NCBI RefSeq assembly: GCF_050563545.1
Contig: NZ_JBNXUM010000018.1
Coordinates: 62,001-126,000, forward strand
From: Falsiroseomonas sp050563545
Lineage (GTDB): Bacteria > Pseudomonadota > Alphaproteobacteria > Acetobacterales > Acetobacteraceae
Length of the DNA: 64,000 bases
Reading direction: 5' to 3'
Shown here: in pieces, positions 43,144 through 52,892 of the stretch
How the letters are laid out: each line of letters starts with the position of its first letter
How positions within the stretch are numbered: position 1 is the first letter of the stretch
The notes under the pieces: generated by a model
What the model was told of the DNA's origin: nothing
What the model saw: only the letters and a program-made list of their open reading frames with translations
Database searches by the model: none
Position numbers and translations under genes: made by a program

Positions 43144-44538
43144 TTACCGTCCTGCGTGTTCGGAAGCGGAGGCGAGCGTCGCCACGGCGCGCGCTATGCC
43201 GCGCGCAGCCTGAATCTCGCCTCCTTCCGGCCGCCCTGGCCGGCCTTGGTCGTTCCATGCGTAGAGGTCGAGATGCGCCCAACGTATCCCGGCCGGCACG
43301 AAACGGCTCAGGAACAAGGCCGCGACGATCGCGCCGGCCATCGGCTTCGAGGACACGTTGTTCATGTCGGCAACGGGGGAGTCCAGCCAGGAATCGTAAG
43401 TACCCTGTAACGGGAGCCGCCAAACAGGATCGTTCCTCTGCGATCCCGCCCGGAGCAGGGCTTCCGCGATGCCATCGTCGTTGGAGAACAACGCCGGCAG
43501 GTCCGGCCCGAGCGCGACCCGCGCGGCGCCGGTCAGCGTCGCGCAATCCAGCAACAGCTCCGGCTGCGACTCCGCCGCGAGGGCCAGCAGATCCGCGAGC
43601 ACCAGGCGGCCTTCCGCGTCGGTGTTGCCGATCTCCACCGTCAGCCCCTTGCGGGTGCGGATGACGTCCATCGGGCGGAAGGCGGTGGCGGAAACCGCGT
43701 TCTCCACCGCGCCGACGAGCAGCATCAGCCGGATCGGCGCGCCGGCGGCCATGAGCATCTCGGCGATCGCCATCGTCGTCGCGGCGCCGCCCATGTCCTT
43801 CTTCATGCGCAGCATCGCCGCGGAGGGCTTCAGGTCGAGCCCGCCGGTGTCGAAGCACACGCCCTTGCCGCACAGCGCGACGAGCGGCCCGTCCGCCTTA
43901 CCCGTCCAGCGCAGCACCGCCACGCGCGGCGGCCGCGCCGCGCCGCAGCCCACCGCCTGCACCGCGGGAAAGCCCTGCTCCAGCGCCGCGCCCTCGATCA
44001 CCTCGACGGTCGCGCCGTATTGCGCGCCGAGCGCGACGACGGCCCCCGCCAGCTCGGCGGGACCGAGCAGGTTTGCCGGCGTGTTGATGAGGTCGCGGCC
44101 GCGGATGATCGCGGCGGCTTCGCGCTGCGCGGCCTCGGTTCCCGCCGGCGGCACCAGGCATGCGGGCGCGCGGCCTGGCTGGGATCTCAGCGTGCGGTAG
44201 CGATAGGCGCCGAGGCACCAGCCCAGCACCGCGGCTTCCAGGTCGGGCGCGCCCTCGATCCGCCAGGCCGTGCCCTCCGGCAGCGCATGCGGCATGGCGC
44301 CGAAGGCCCAGGGGCTCGCGGCTTCTGCCGCCTCGGCGCCGAGGCCGAGCACCGCCCCGGCCAGGCCGCCCTGATTCGGCAGCAGCGCCAGTTCCTGCGC
44401 CTTCGCCGTGAACCCCGTGGCATCGAGCCAGGCGGCCTGCGGCGGCGTCAGCCGCGCGCGGAGCGCCGCCAGGTCGTCGGGGCCGACGGCATGCAGCGGA
44501 AGGGCGGAGGTCGTGCTGTGTGCTAGGCCGTCGAGCAT
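43144..44538 (-). CDS. Leucyl aminopeptidase family protein (M17)
   Basis: The 464-residue M17 metallopeptidase has two-zinc-site motifs: GKGVCFDTGGLDLKP, MKKDMGGAATT and the family signature NTDAEGRLVLAD. The C-terminal catalytic domain is complete (VADMNNVSSKPMAGAIVAAL). The N-terminal part is divergent, as in the PepB-like alphaproteobacterial group. It cleaves N-terminal residues from peptides in the cytoplasm, so it may process peptides imported by Yej. Upstream, 44539-44704 is an AT-richer gap that should hold its promoter. Confidence 0.92.
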   Translation of the reverse strand: MLDGLAHSTTSALPLHAVGPDDLAALRARLTPPQAAWLDATGFTAKAQELALLPNQGGLAGAVLGLGAEAAEAASPWAFGAMPHALPEGTAWRIEGAPDLEAAVLGWCLGAYRYRTLRSQPGRAPACLVPPAGTEAAQREAAAIIRGRDLINTPANLLGPAELAGAVVALGAQYGATVEVIEGAALEQGFPAVQAVGCGAARPPRVAVLRWTGKADGPLVALCGKGVCFDTGGLDLKPSAAMLRMKKDMGGAATTMAIAEMLMAAGAPIRLMLLVGAVENAVSATAFRPMDVIRTRKGLTVEIGNTDAEGRLVLADLLALAAESQPELLLDCATLTGAARVALGPDLPALFSNDDGIAEALLRAGSQRNDPVWRLPLQGTYDSWLDSPVADMNNVSSKPMAGAIVAALFLSRFVPAGIRWAHLDLYAWNDQGRPGRPEGGEIQAARGIARAVATLASASEHAGR

Positions 44539-44704
44539 GATCCCGCGCGAACCAAGGGGAAGATTGCCAAGGGCGGGAGGCTAGGTCCGGAACCCGACGG
44601 AGTGAAACCCCCGGAGATCACCCAAGCGAAAAGAAATCTCTCTTGCCCAACAAATCGCGATAGTTACATTCCATGCAAACGATCGCAGCGTTCGCGTCCC
44701 GGCA

Positions 44705-45631
44705 TCACCCCGGGCGGCACTCCACCACGGCGGCGCAGGTCAGGTCGTCCTGCGGCGCGCGGCGCAGGGACGGATGCGCGCCGCCCGGCGGCAGCGGTGC
44801 GGCCGGCCAGAGCAGCCGGCTGCGAACCGCTGTCGCGAAGCCGGCCTCGTGCATCATCGCGACCATCTCGCTCAGTCCCAGCCGATTGCAGTAGAGCGCC
44901 GCGCGCGCCACCGCCGGCCCTTCCCAGAAGGCCGGCGAGAAGGCGAGGTGGCGCAGCCCGCCGCCGAGATGGTCGTGCAGGTCGATCGCGTGGATGGACA
45001 GCCCGTCCGGCGCGGCGACGCGCCGCAGCGCGCGGAACAGCGGCGCCATCGCATCGCGCCGCACATGCTCCAGCACGGCGACGGAGACGACGAGGTCGGC
45101 GGCGCCGTCCCCGATCTCCTCCAGCCGCTCCGTCCCGCCGATCAGCAGCCGCGCGCCGCAGGCCGCGAGCACGTCCTGGTGCGTCCGGCAGGACGACAGG
45201 TCGGGTGGCGCGAGCCCCGCTGCCCGGGCCGCCTCCGCCGCGGCGAGATAGGGGCCGAGGTCGCGCGGCGCGTCGTCCTCGACATCGAGGTACCAGATCG
45301 GCCCGAAGCCCAGCGCCGCGGCGACGGGTGCGCGACGCACCATCGCGCCGGGGCCGAGTTCCAGCATGCCGCGCGGTGCGCGCCCCGCCACGTCGCGAAA
45401 CCGGCTTGCCCAGTCGCGCAGCGGCGCGACCGTCACGGCGGGGTTGTCCGCGTCGAAGGAATGCCGCCGCAGCCCGATCGCGCGCCAGGCCCGCGCCGGC
45501 ACCGGCAGCGATCCCATGACGAGCTTCACGCCGAGCTTCACCCACCACGGCACCGGCGCGCCGGCCGCATAGCCCGGCGGGACCGGACGGTCCTCGCCCG
45601 GCGGCACGGGCACATCGTGGGGGGGCTGCAC
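44705..45631 (-). CDS. SAM-dependent methyltransferase-like protein of the polysaccharide locus
   Basis: This 308-residue protein has a methyltransferase-like core: GMLELGPGAMVRRAPVAAAL as motif I and WYLDVEDDAPRDLGPYL. Then come GAADLVVSVAVLEHVRRDAMA and GLSIHAIDLHDHLGGGLRHL. The GTG at 45631 is the start: it overlaps the stop of the ABC ATPase by one base and has GGGGGAG upstream. It probably decorates the exported glycan; acceptor unknown. It is downstream of the permease and ATPase genes in one operon. Confidence 0.82.
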   Translation of the reverse strand: MQPPHDVPVPPGEDRPVPPGYAAGAPVPWWVKLGVKLVMGSLPVPARAWRAIGLRRHSFDADNPAVTVAPLRDWASRFRDVAGRAPRGMLELGPGAMVRRAPVAAALGFGPIWYLDVEDDAPRDLGPYLAAAEAARAAGLAPPDLSSCRTHQDVLAACGARLLIGGTERLEEIGDGAADLVVSVAVLEHVRRDAMAPLFRALRRVAAPDGLSIHAIDLHDHLGGGLRHLAFSPAFWEGPAVARAALYCNRLGLSEMVAMMHEAGFATAVRSRLLWPAAPLPPGGAHPSLRRAPQDDLTCAAVVECRPG

Positions 45632-46359
45632 TACTCCCCCAGGACCTCGCCGACCGGCCCGTCGGCCTCGATCCGGCCGCCGTTCAGGCGGATGGCGCGG
45701 TTGCACCATTTGCGCACGATGGACATGTCGTGCGTCGCCAGCACCAGGATGTCGGCGCCGGTGACCAGGCTCTCCAGCCGCTCGCTCGCGCGCGCCATGA
45801 AGTCGGCGTCGCCGGCGAGGAACCACTCGTCCATCAGCAGGATCTCGGGCGACATCAGCGTCGCCGCCGCGAAGGACAGCCGCACGCTCATGCCCGCGGA
45901 ATAGGTGCGGACGGGGACGTCGAGGAACTCGCCAAGGCCGCTGAAGCGGCCGGCTTCATCGGCCATCGCCTCGCACTCCGCCTCGTCCATGCCGAGAAAG
46001 AGGCCGCGCAGCACGATATTCTCGCGCCCCGTGGATTCAGGGTCCATGCCGGCCGCCGGGTCGATCAGCGTGCCGATGCGGCCCGCGACCTCGAGCCGCC
46101 CTCCCACGGGTTCATAGATGCCTGCCAGCGTCCGCAGCAGCGTCGTCTTGCCCGCCCCGTTGCTGCCGATCAGCGCCACGCGCTCCCCGGGCTCGATGCG
46201 GAAGGACAGCTCGCGCAGCGCGGCGACGACGATCCGATGGTTCGCATCCTCCTTCAGCCGGATGTTCGCACGCGCCATCAGCCGCTTCTTCAGCGACCGC
46301 GCGGACAGGTGGTACAGCGGGAACTCGATCGACAGGCGATCCGCCTCGATATGCGCCAT
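45631..46359 (-). CDS. Polysaccharide ABC exporter ATP-binding protein (Wzt/KpsT-like)
   Basis: The 242-residue ATPase has a leader RLSIEFPLYHLSARSLKKRL typical of polysaccharide exporters. Walker A is GSNGAGKTTLLRTL, the signature is TYSAGMSVRLSFA, Walker B is ILLMDEWFLAGD and the H-loop ATHDMS. It has no C-terminal carbohydrate-binding domain of the O9a Wzt type, so it resembles KpsT or the short Wzt form. The ATG at 46359 follows the permease stop by 10 bases. Confidence 0.93.
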   Translation of the reverse strand: MAHIEADRLSIEFPLYHLSARSLKKRLMARANIRLKEDANHRIVVAALRELSFRIEPGERVALIGSNGAGKTTLLRTLAGIYEPVGGRLEVAGRIGTLIDPAAGMDPESTGRENIVLRGLFLGMDEAECEAMADEAGRFSGLGEFLDVPVRTYSAGMSVRLSFAAATLMSPEILLMDEWFLAGDADFMARASERLESLVTGADILVLATHDMSIVRKWCNRAIRLNGGRIEADGPVGEVLGE

Positions 46360-46369
46360 CGTCGCCGGC

Positions 46370-47215
46370 CTAGACCCAGAAGGCGATGCGGCTGCGGAAG
46401 CGGACGAAGAACAGCAGGGCGATGGTGCAGGACGCCGCGGTGTAGAACAGCGCGGCGGCCCAGATCCGCAGACCCGCGCCACCCTCGACGAGCGGTCCGC
46501 GCACCGTCTCCATCAGCACGTAAATCGGATTGAGCGGCAGCAGCACCTGCATCTCGCCGAGAAGCTCGGGCTTCCACAGGATCGGGGAGAGGAAGAAGGC
46601 GAACTGCATGAAGCTCGCGACGACCTGGGGTATGTCGCGGAAGCGAGCGCAGACCATGCCGAGGAAGAGGCCGACGGAGAAGCCGTTGATCGCCAGCAGC
46701 AGCAGGCCCGGGATGACGAATATCGCCTCCGGTCCCGGCAAGACCCCGCAGGCCAGCATGACAACCGCGATCAGCGGCAGGCTGTGCGCGGCGATGATGG
46801 CGTTGCGGAAGACGAAGCGCAGCACATGGACGGTGTAGGGCAGCGGCATCTGCCGGATCACGCCCTCCGACGAGATGAAGCTCTGGCAGGCATCCGCCAC
46901 GATCTGGTTGATCGTGCCCCAGACCAGCAGGCTGACCGCGAGGAAGGGCAGGTATTCGCGAAGGGTGAGTTTGAAGAGCGTGGAGTAGAGCAGGCCAATG
47001 CCGACCACCATGATCGCCGTCGATGCTGTCATCCAGAACGGACCGAGGACGGAGCCGCGGTAGCGGTTGCGGATGTCGAGCCGCGCGAGCGCCGCCCCGA
47101 GCCGCCAGCGCCGCAGGCCCGCCAGCAGGTCGGCCACGGCGCGGTCGAGGTGTCGCGGATCCCTGGCGTCGCGGACATAGCCGGAGGAGGCGGCGGTGGA
47201 GGCGGAGGACGACAT
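46370..47215 (-). CDS. Polysaccharide ABC exporter permease (ABC-2 type, Wzm/KpsM-like)
   Basis: The 281-residue integral membrane protein has six predicted helices and the ABC-2 polyose export pattern: DIRNRYRGSVLGPFWMTAS (coupling helix) and VIRQMPLPYTVHVLR. Near the C-terminus are FMQFAFFLSPILWKPELL and LNPIYVLMETVRGPL. With the downstream ATPase it moves an undecaprenyl-linked glycan across the inner membrane. The ATG at 47215 was chosen; the upstream extension lacks family similarity. Confidence 0.93.
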   Translation of the reverse strand: MSSSASTAASSGYVRDARDPRHLDRAVADLLAGLRRWRLGAALARLDIRNRYRGSVLGPFWMTASTAIMVVGIGLLYSTLFKLTLREYLPFLAVSLLVWGTINQIVADACQSFISSEGVIRQMPLPYTVHVLRFVFRNAIIAAHSLPLIAVVMLACGVLPGPEAIFVIPGLLLLAINGFSVGLFLGMVCARFRDIPQVVASFMQFAFFLSPILWKPELLGEMQVLLPLNPIYVLMETVRGPLVEGGAGLRIWAAALFYTAASCTIALLFFVRFRSRIAFWV

Positions 47216-47270
47216 GCCGCGCGCTATAGCCCGAGGGCGCGGGTGCCGCCAGCGAGCCCCCCGTCCGGCG

Positions 47271-49316
47271 TCAATCCGGGATGTTCCCGAGATCCGCCAG
47301 CCAGGCCGCGGCGGAGGCATCCGACGGCGCCCGCCAGTCGCCCCGCGGCGACAGCGACCCGCCCGAGCTCACCTTCGGCCCGTTCGGCAGCGCCGAGCGC
47401 TTGAACTGGCTGGTCGCGAAGAATCGTCGCACGAAGACCCCGAGCCAGCGCTTGATCGTGGGGAGGTCATAGGCGGCGCGCTTCTCCGCTGGCGTGTTCG
47501 GCGGCCAGGCGCCGGCGGAGGCGTCCCGCCAGGCATGCCAGGCCAGGAACGCCACCTTGGACGGGCGGAAGCCATAGCGCGTCGTGTAGAACAGGTTGAA
47601 ATCCTGCAGCGCATAGGGACCGACGAAGTCCTCGGTCCGCTGGGCCGGCTGGTCGCCGCCGGCGCCCGGGACCAGCTCGGGCGAGATCTCTGTCGCGAGG
47701 ATGTCCAGCAGCACGGGCTTCGCCGCCTCGCCGAAGGCGCCGGATTCCGCGACCCAGCGGATCAGGTGCTGGATCAGCGTCTTCGGCACGCTGGCATTGA
47801 CGTTGTAGTGCGACATGTGGTCGCCGACGCCATAGGTCGCCCAGCCCAGCGCCAGCTCCGACAGGTCGCCCGTCCCCAGCACCAGCCCGCCATGCAGGTT
47901 CGCCAGACGGAACAGGACGGAGGTCCGCGCCCCTGCCTGGACGTTCTCGAAGGTCACGTCATGGACCGCGCGGCCGTCGGCGAAGGGGTGGCCGATGTCG
48001 CGCAGCATCTGCATGGACGCCGGCGACATGTCGATCTCGGCCGCGGTCACGCCGAGTGCCTTCATCAGCGCCCAGGCATTGGACTTGGTGCGGTCGGTCG
48101 TCGCGAAGGCCGGCAGCGTATAGGCCAGGATGTCGGATCGCGGCCGGCCCAGCTGGTCGAAGGCATGCGCGGCGACGAGCAGCGCCTGGGTGGAATCCAG
48201 CCCGCCCGAGACGCCGATCACGATGCGCTTTGTCCCCGACGCCTCCAGCCGCTGGCGCAGGCCATAGGACTGGATGTTGTAGGCCTCGTAGCAGAGCTCG
48301 TTCAGGCGCGCGTCGTCGTCTGGCACGAAGGGGAAGCGCGCCAGCGGACGCCGCAGGCCGAGGTCGGAGGTGCGGTCGGGGGCCAGGACGAAGCCGACCT
48401 CGCGGAACGGCCGGGCCGGCCGGTTCAGGTCGGCGGCGTCGCCGAAGCTGGTCTGGCGCAGGCGTTCCTGCTGCAGCCGCTCGAGGTCGATGTCGGCCAG
48501 GATCGGCGCGGCGTCGCGGGCGAAGCGCGGCGCCTCGGCCAGCAGCACACCGTTCTCGTAGATCATGGCCTGGCCGTCCCAGGCGAGGTCGGTGCTGGAC
48601 TCGCCCGTCCCGGCTGCGGAGTAGAGGTAGGCCGCCAGGCAGCGCGCGGAATGCACGCGGCACAGCGCATGCCGGTAGTCCGACTTGCCCACCGTGACGT
48701 TCGACGCCGAGAGGTTCAGCAGCACCGTTGCACCCGCCAGCGCCGCCGCGACCGAGGGCGGGACCGGGGCCCAGACGTCCTCGCAGATCTCCACATGCAC
48801 CACGAGGTCGGGCAGGTCCGTGGCGCGCAGCAGGATGTCGGTGCCGAAGGGCGCTTCCTGCCCCGCCAGGTGCAGGGTCGGCGGGACCGCCCCGCCGCCG
48901 GTGGCGAAATGCCGCTTCTCGTAGAACTCCCGGTAGTTCGGCAGGTAGGTCTTGGGCCAGGCCGCAAGCAGCCGGCCGCGATGCACGGCCAGCGCAGCGT
49001 TGTAGAGCCGCCCGCCGGCCCTTACCGGGGCGCCCACGAACAGCACCGGGGCGAGGTCCCGGCTGGCCTCCAGCAGGGTGGCGACGGCCTGCTCCACCGC
49101 GTCGAGCAGGGCGGATTGGTGCAGCAGGTCGTCGATCGCATAGGCCGACAGGCCGAGCTCGGGGAACAGGACCAACGATGCGCCCTGCCCGGCCGCCTGC
49201 CGGGCGAGCGCCAGGGTCTCCCCCGCGTTGAAGGCGGGGTCCGCCACGCGCAGCCGCGGCGCGCCGGCCGCGGTGCGGACGAAGCCGTGGGTGTGGAGGT
49301 TCTGGAAGGCGCTCAT
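47271..49316 (-). CDS. nadE: Glutamine-dependent NAD(+) synthetase
   Basis: The 681-residue two-domain enzyme has an N-terminal nitrilase-fold glutaminase with Glu in LFPELGLSAY, Lys in WPKTYLPNYREF and Cys in HVEICEDVW. The C-terminal synthetase has the PP-loop GVSGGLDSTQALLV and LGTGDLSELALGW. It makes NAD+ from deamido-NAD+ using glutamine ammonia. The length matches the tuberculosis-type long form. It lies between glycan export and rhamnose genes but is housekeeping. Confidence 0.96.
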   Translation of the reverse strand: MSAFQNLHTHGFVRTAAGAPRLRVADPAFNAGETLALARQAAGQGASLVLFPELGLSAYAIDDLLHQSALLDAVEQAVATLLEASRDLAPVLFVGAPVRAGGRLYNAALAVHRGRLLAAWPKTYLPNYREFYEKRHFATGGGAVPPTLHLAGQEAPFGTDILLRATDLPDLVVHVEICEDVWAPVPPSVAAALAGATVLLNLSASNVTVGKSDYRHALCRVHSARCLAAYLYSAAGTGESSTDLAWDGQAMIYENGVLLAEAPRFARDAAPILADIDLERLQQERLRQTSFGDAADLNRPARPFREVGFVLAPDRTSDLGLRRPLARFPFVPDDDARLNELCYEAYNIQSYGLRQRLEASGTKRIVIGVSGGLDSTQALLVAAHAFDQLGRPRSDILAYTLPAFATTDRTKSNAWALMKALGVTAAEIDMSPASMQMLRDIGHPFADGRAVHDVTFENVQAGARTSVLFRLANLHGGLVLGTGDLSELALGWATYGVGDHMSHYNVNASVPKTLIQHLIRWVAESGAFGEAAKPVLLDILATEISPELVPGAGGDQPAQRTEDFVGPYALQDFNLFYTTRYGFRPSKVAFLAWHAWRDASAGAWPPNTPAEKRAAYDLPTIKRWLGVFVRRFFATSQFKRSALPNGPKVSSGGSLSPRGDWRAPSDASAAAWLADLGNIPD

Positions 49317-49457
49317 CCTCCCCAGGATATGGGGTTTGGCCCCCCGCTTGCACCCGCCCCGCTTGCAGGGCGGGGCTCGCGCCCTTGCGAAGCCGGCGCG
49401 CATCCGACAAACCCCGCCCGACGGGCCCGCGATGCGGGGCGGAAGGAAAGGGTTCTC

Positions 49458-50063
49458 ATGTCGGGCGAGCCTCTCGATGACCGGGCCGAACCGCGCTGCG
49501 CCGGGAACTTCGAGGCCAGGCCCTTCCTGGTCGAGGGGCCGCTTCTGATCTCCGCCCGGCGCTTCGGCGATGCCCGCGGCCACTTCTCCGAGACGTTCAG
49601 CGCCAGGGATTTCGCCGCGATCGGCATCAGCGACCGCTTCGTGCAGGACAACCAGTCGCGCTCGGCCGCCGCCGGCACGGTGCGGGGCCTGCATTTCCAG
49701 ACCGCGCCCATGCCCCAGGCCAAGCTGTTCCGGGTGATCAAGGGAAGGGCGCTGGACATCGCGGTGGACTGCCGGGCGGGCAGCCCGACCCGCGGCCGCC
49801 ATGTTGCGGTCGAATTGTCGGCCGAGAACGGGCTGATGCTCTATATCCCCATCGGCTTCGCCCATGGCTTCGTCACCCGGGAGCCCGATACCGAGGTCGC
49901 CTACAAGACCTCCGGCTACTACGCGCCTTCCTGCGACGGCGGGATCCTGTGGAACGACCCGGCGCTCGGCATCGACTGGGGCGTGACGGAGGAGAGCGCG
50001 ACGCTGTCCGACAAGGACCGGCGCCTGCCGACGCTGGCCGCCCTCGGCCAGGTCGCGTTCTGA
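49458..50063 (+). CDS. rfbC: dTDP-4-dehydrorhamnose 3,5-epimerase
   Basis: The 201-residue cupin epimerase has DARGHFSETFSARDF, the catalytic His in TVRGLHFQ, and KLFRVIKGRALDIAVDCR and IPIGFAHGF blocks. It carries out the third step of dTDP-L-rhamnose synthesis. The ATG is preceded by GGAAGGAAAGGG. Its stop overlaps the rfbD ATG (TGATG). First gene of the seven-gene operon rfbC-rfbD-rfbA-rfbB-rgpF-like-GT-gmhA. Confidence 0.96.
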   Translation: MSGEPLDDRAEPRCAGNFEARPFLVEGPLLISARRFGDARGHFSETFSARDFAAIGISDRFVQDNQSRSAAAGTVRGLHFQTAPMPQAKLFRVIKGRALDIAVDCRAGSPTRGRHVAVELSAENGLMLYIPIGFAHGFVTREPDTEVAYKTSGYYAPSCDGGILWNDPALGIDWGVTEESATLSDKDRRLPTLAALGQVAF

Positions 50064-50959
50064 TGCGCATCCTGGTCGCCGGCCGGGAAGGCCAGCTTGC
50101 CCGCGCGCTGATCGCCCGCCTGGCCGGCCACGAGGTCACGGCGCTGGAGCCGCCGGAGCTCGACCTGACCAGCCGCGACAGCATCGCGGCAGCGATGCAG
50201 GCGGCGAAGGCCGATCTCGTCATCAACGCCGCCGCCTATACCGCCGTGGACCGCGCCGAGGACGACGCCGCGCTGGCGCGCGCGGTGAACGCGACCGGCG
50301 CGGGCTGGCTGGCCGAGGCCGCGGCCGCCGCGGGCGCGCCCTTCGTCCATGTCTCCACGGACTACGTCTTCGCCGGCGACAAGGGCGCGCCCTATGTCGA
50401 GACCGATCCGGTCTCGCCGCTCGGCGTCTATGGCGCGACGAAGGAGGAAGGCGAGCGGCTGGTGCTGGCCGCCAATCCGCGCAGTGCGGTGATCCGCACG
50501 GCCTGGGTCTGCAGCGCCGACGGCGCGAATTTCGTGAAGACGATGCTGCGCCTGGCAGGTGAGCGCGACGAGATCCGCGTCGTCGCCGACCAGCACGGCG
50601 CGCCGACCTTCGCCGCCGATCTCGCCGATGCCATCGCGCGCATGATCCCCCGCCTTATGCAGGCCAAGGCCGGCGACGAGGCCTTCGGCATCTTCCACCT
50701 CTCCGGCGCGCCGCACACGACCTGGTTCGGCTTCACGCAGGAGATCATGGCCCAGGCGGCGAAGCGCGGGCATCGCGTGCCGACGCTCACGCCGATCGCG
50801 ACGGCCGATTATCCCACGCGCGCGAAGCGCCCCGCGGACGGGCGCATGGACTGCACGAAGATCGGCCGCGTGCACGGTGTCCAGCCCGCGGATTGGCGGG
50901 TGTCGCTCGGGCGCTGCCTGGACGTGCTGGTCGGCCCGGTGAAGGAGAACACTCCATGA
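50063..50959 (+). CDS. rfbD: dTDP-4-dehydrorhamnose reductase
   Basis: The 298-residue SDR enzyme has GREGQLARALIARLAG as a shortened nucleotide loop, NAAAYTAVDRAEDD, HVSTDYVFAG and YGATKEEGE (catalytic Tyr and Lys). It catalyses the final step to dTDP-L-rhamnose. Start and stop both overlap the neighbouring genes, giving tight translational coupling. Confidence 0.96.
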   Translation: MRILVAGREGQLARALIARLAGHEVTALEPPELDLTSRDSIAAAMQAAKADLVINAAAYTAVDRAEDDAALARAVNATGAGWLAEAAAAAGAPFVHVSTDYVFAGDKGAPYVETDPVSPLGVYGATKEEGERLVLAANPRSAVIRTAWVCSADGANFVKTMLRLAGERDEIRVVADQHGAPTFAADLADAIARMIPRLMQAKAGDEAFGIFHLSGAPHTTWFGFTQEIMAQAAKRGHRVPTLTPIATADYPTRAKRPADGRMDCTKIGRVHGVQPADWRVSLGRCLDVLVGPVKENTP

Positions 50960-51840
50960 AGGGCATCGTGCTCGCCGGCGGCGCCGGCACGCGGCTGCAT
51001 CCCGCGACCCTCGCGGTCTCCAAGCAGCTGCTGCCGGTCTACGACAAGCCGATGGTGTACTACCCGCTATCGGTGCTGATGCTGGCCGGCATCCAGGAGA
51101 TCATGCTGATCTCGACGCCGCACGACATGCCGCTGTTCCAGCGCCTGCTCGGCGACGGCGCGCCCTGGGGAATCCGGATGCACTACACCATCCAGGAACG
51201 CCCCGACGGCATCGCCCGCGCGCTGACCCTGTCGGAGGAGTTCCTGGCGGGCAGCCCCTCCACGCTCGTGCTCGGCGACAACCTGTTCCACGGGCATGAC
51301 CTGGAGAAGCAGCTGAAGGACGCGCGCGCCGACGCCGCGCAGGGCGCGACCGTCTTCGCCTATCGCGTCGCGGACCCCGAGCGCTACGGCGTGGTGGAGT
51401 TCGACGCCAGCGGCCGCGCGCTGAGCCTGGAGGAGAAGCCCAAGGCGCCGCGCAGCGACTGGGCCGTGACGGGCCTCTATGTCTATGACGGCCGCGCGCC
51501 GCAGATCGCGCGCAACCTCAAGCCCTCGCCGCGCGGCGAGCTCGAGATCACCGACCTCAACAAGGCCTATCTGGCCGAGGGGTCGCTGCGCGTGACGCGG
51601 CTCGGCCGCGGCTATGCCTGGCTCGACACCGGCACCCACGACAGCCTGCTCGAAGCCGGCGAGTTCGTCCGCGCCATCGAGAAGCGCACGGGTCAGAAGG
51701 TCGCCTCCCCCGAGGAGATCGCCTGGCGCATGGGCTTCATCGACGACGCGCAGCTCTCGGCCATCGCGGCGCCGCTGCGCAATTCCGGCTATGGCCGCTA
51801 CCTCGAAGGCCTGCTGGCGAGCGAAGGAAAGAGCCGATGA
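50956..51840 (+). CDS. rfbA: Glucose-1-phosphate thymidylyltransferase
   Basis: The 294-residue nucleotidyltransferase has GIVLAGGAGTRLHPATLAVSK, LPVYDKPMVYYPLS, LVLGDNLFHG and LDTGTHDSLLEA. It makes dTDP-glucose, the first step of the rhamnose pathway. The ATG overlaps the rfbD stop and its own stop overlaps the rfbB start. Confidence 0.97.
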   Translation: MKGIVLAGGAGTRLHPATLAVSKQLLPVYDKPMVYYPLSVLMLAGIQEIMLISTPHDMPLFQRLLGDGAPWGIRMHYTIQERPDGIARALTLSEEFLAGSPSTLVLGDNLFHGHDLEKQLKDARADAAQGATVFAYRVADPERYGVVEFDASGRALSLEEKPKAPRSDWAVTGLYVYDGRAPQIARNLKPSPRGELEITDLNKAYLAEGSLRVTRLGRGYAWLDTGTHDSLLEAGEFVRAIEKRTGQKVASPEEIAWRMGFIDDAQLSAIAAPLRNSGYGRYLEGLLASEGKSR

Positions 51841-52892
51841 CCATCCTCGTCACCGGCGGCCTCGGCTTCATCGGCTCCGCCGTCATCCGCCACCTGATCC
51901 GCACCACGGACCATGTCGTCGTCAACCTGGACAAGGAGACCTACGCCGCCAGCCACGACGCGCTGGAGGAAGCCAACACGGATCGCCGCCACGTCCACAT
52001 CAAGGCCGACATCTGCGACGGCGACGCCATGCGCGCATCCTTCGAGCAGTGGAAGCCCGAGGTCGTGATGCACCTCGCGGCCGAGAGCCATGTGGACCGC
52101 TCCATCGACGGCCCCGCGGAGTTCATCCGCACCAACGTCGTCGGCACGCAGGTCCTGCTGGAAGCCGCGCGGAAGCACTGGATGGCGCTGCAAGGTGCGG
52201 CGAAGGACGCGTTCCGCTTCCACCACATCTCGACCGACGAGGTCTTCGGCGCGCTCGACCACGGCGACAAGCCTTTCGACGAGAACACGCCCTACGACCC
52301 GCGCAGCCCCTATTCCGCGTCGAAGGCCGCGTCCGACCACCTGGTGCGCGCCTGGAACCACACCTACGGGATGCCGACCTTTGTCAGCAACACCACGAAC
52401 AACTACGGCCCCTGGCAATTCCCGGAGAAGCTGATCCCGCTGGTCTCGCTGAACGCGCTGGAGGGCAGGCCGCTGCCCGTCTATGGCGACGGATCGAACG
52501 TCCGCGACTGGATCCATGTGGACGACCACGCCGAGGCGCTGGTGACCGCCGCACTCGGCGCCGGCAGGCCCGGCGGGACCTACTGCATCGGCCCGCGGCA
52601 GGAGAGGTCGAACCTGCAGGTCGTCAAGGCGATCTGCGCGATCCTCGACCGCCTGCGCCCTGATCCTGCAGGCCCGCGCGAGCGGCTCATCACCTTCGTG
52701 AAGGACCGCCCGGGCCACGATTTCCGCTACGCCATGGACCCGACCAGCGCGGAGGTCGCGCTGGGCTGGAAGGCGAAGTACGATTTCGAGTCCGGACTGG
52801 AGCAGACGCTTCGCTGGTATCTCGACCACGAGGCCTGGTGGGGCCCGATCCGCGCGCGCCGCTACGCCGGCCAGCGCCTCGGCAGTGCGTGA
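51837..52892 (+). CDS. rfbB: dTDP-glucose 4,6-dehydratase
   Basis: The 351-residue extended SDR has the NAD loop TGGLGFIGSAVIRHL, HLAAESHVDRSIDGP, STDEVFG and the catalytic YSASKAASDH. NTTNNYGPWQFPEKLIPL and the GSNVRDWIHVDDHAEAL block are also present. It catalyses the second step of dTDP-rhamnose synthesis. Its end overlaps the next gene by 8 bases. Confidence 0.97.
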   Translation: MTILVTGGLGFIGSAVIRHLIRTTDHVVVNLDKETYAASHDALEEANTDRRHVHIKADICDGDAMRASFEQWKPEVVMHLAAESHVDRSIDGPAEFIRTNVVGTQVLLEAARKHWMALQGAAKDAFRFHHISTDEVFGALDHGDKPFDENTPYDPRSPYSASKAASDHLVRAWNHTYGMPTFVSNTTNNYGPWQFPEKLIPLVSLNALEGRPLPVYGDGSNVRDWIHVDDHAEALVTAALGAGRPGGTYCIGPRQERSNLQVVKAICAILDRLRPDPAGPRERLITFVKDRPGHDFRYAMDPTSAEVALGWKAKYDFESGLEQTLRWYLDHEAWWGPIRARRYAGQRLGSA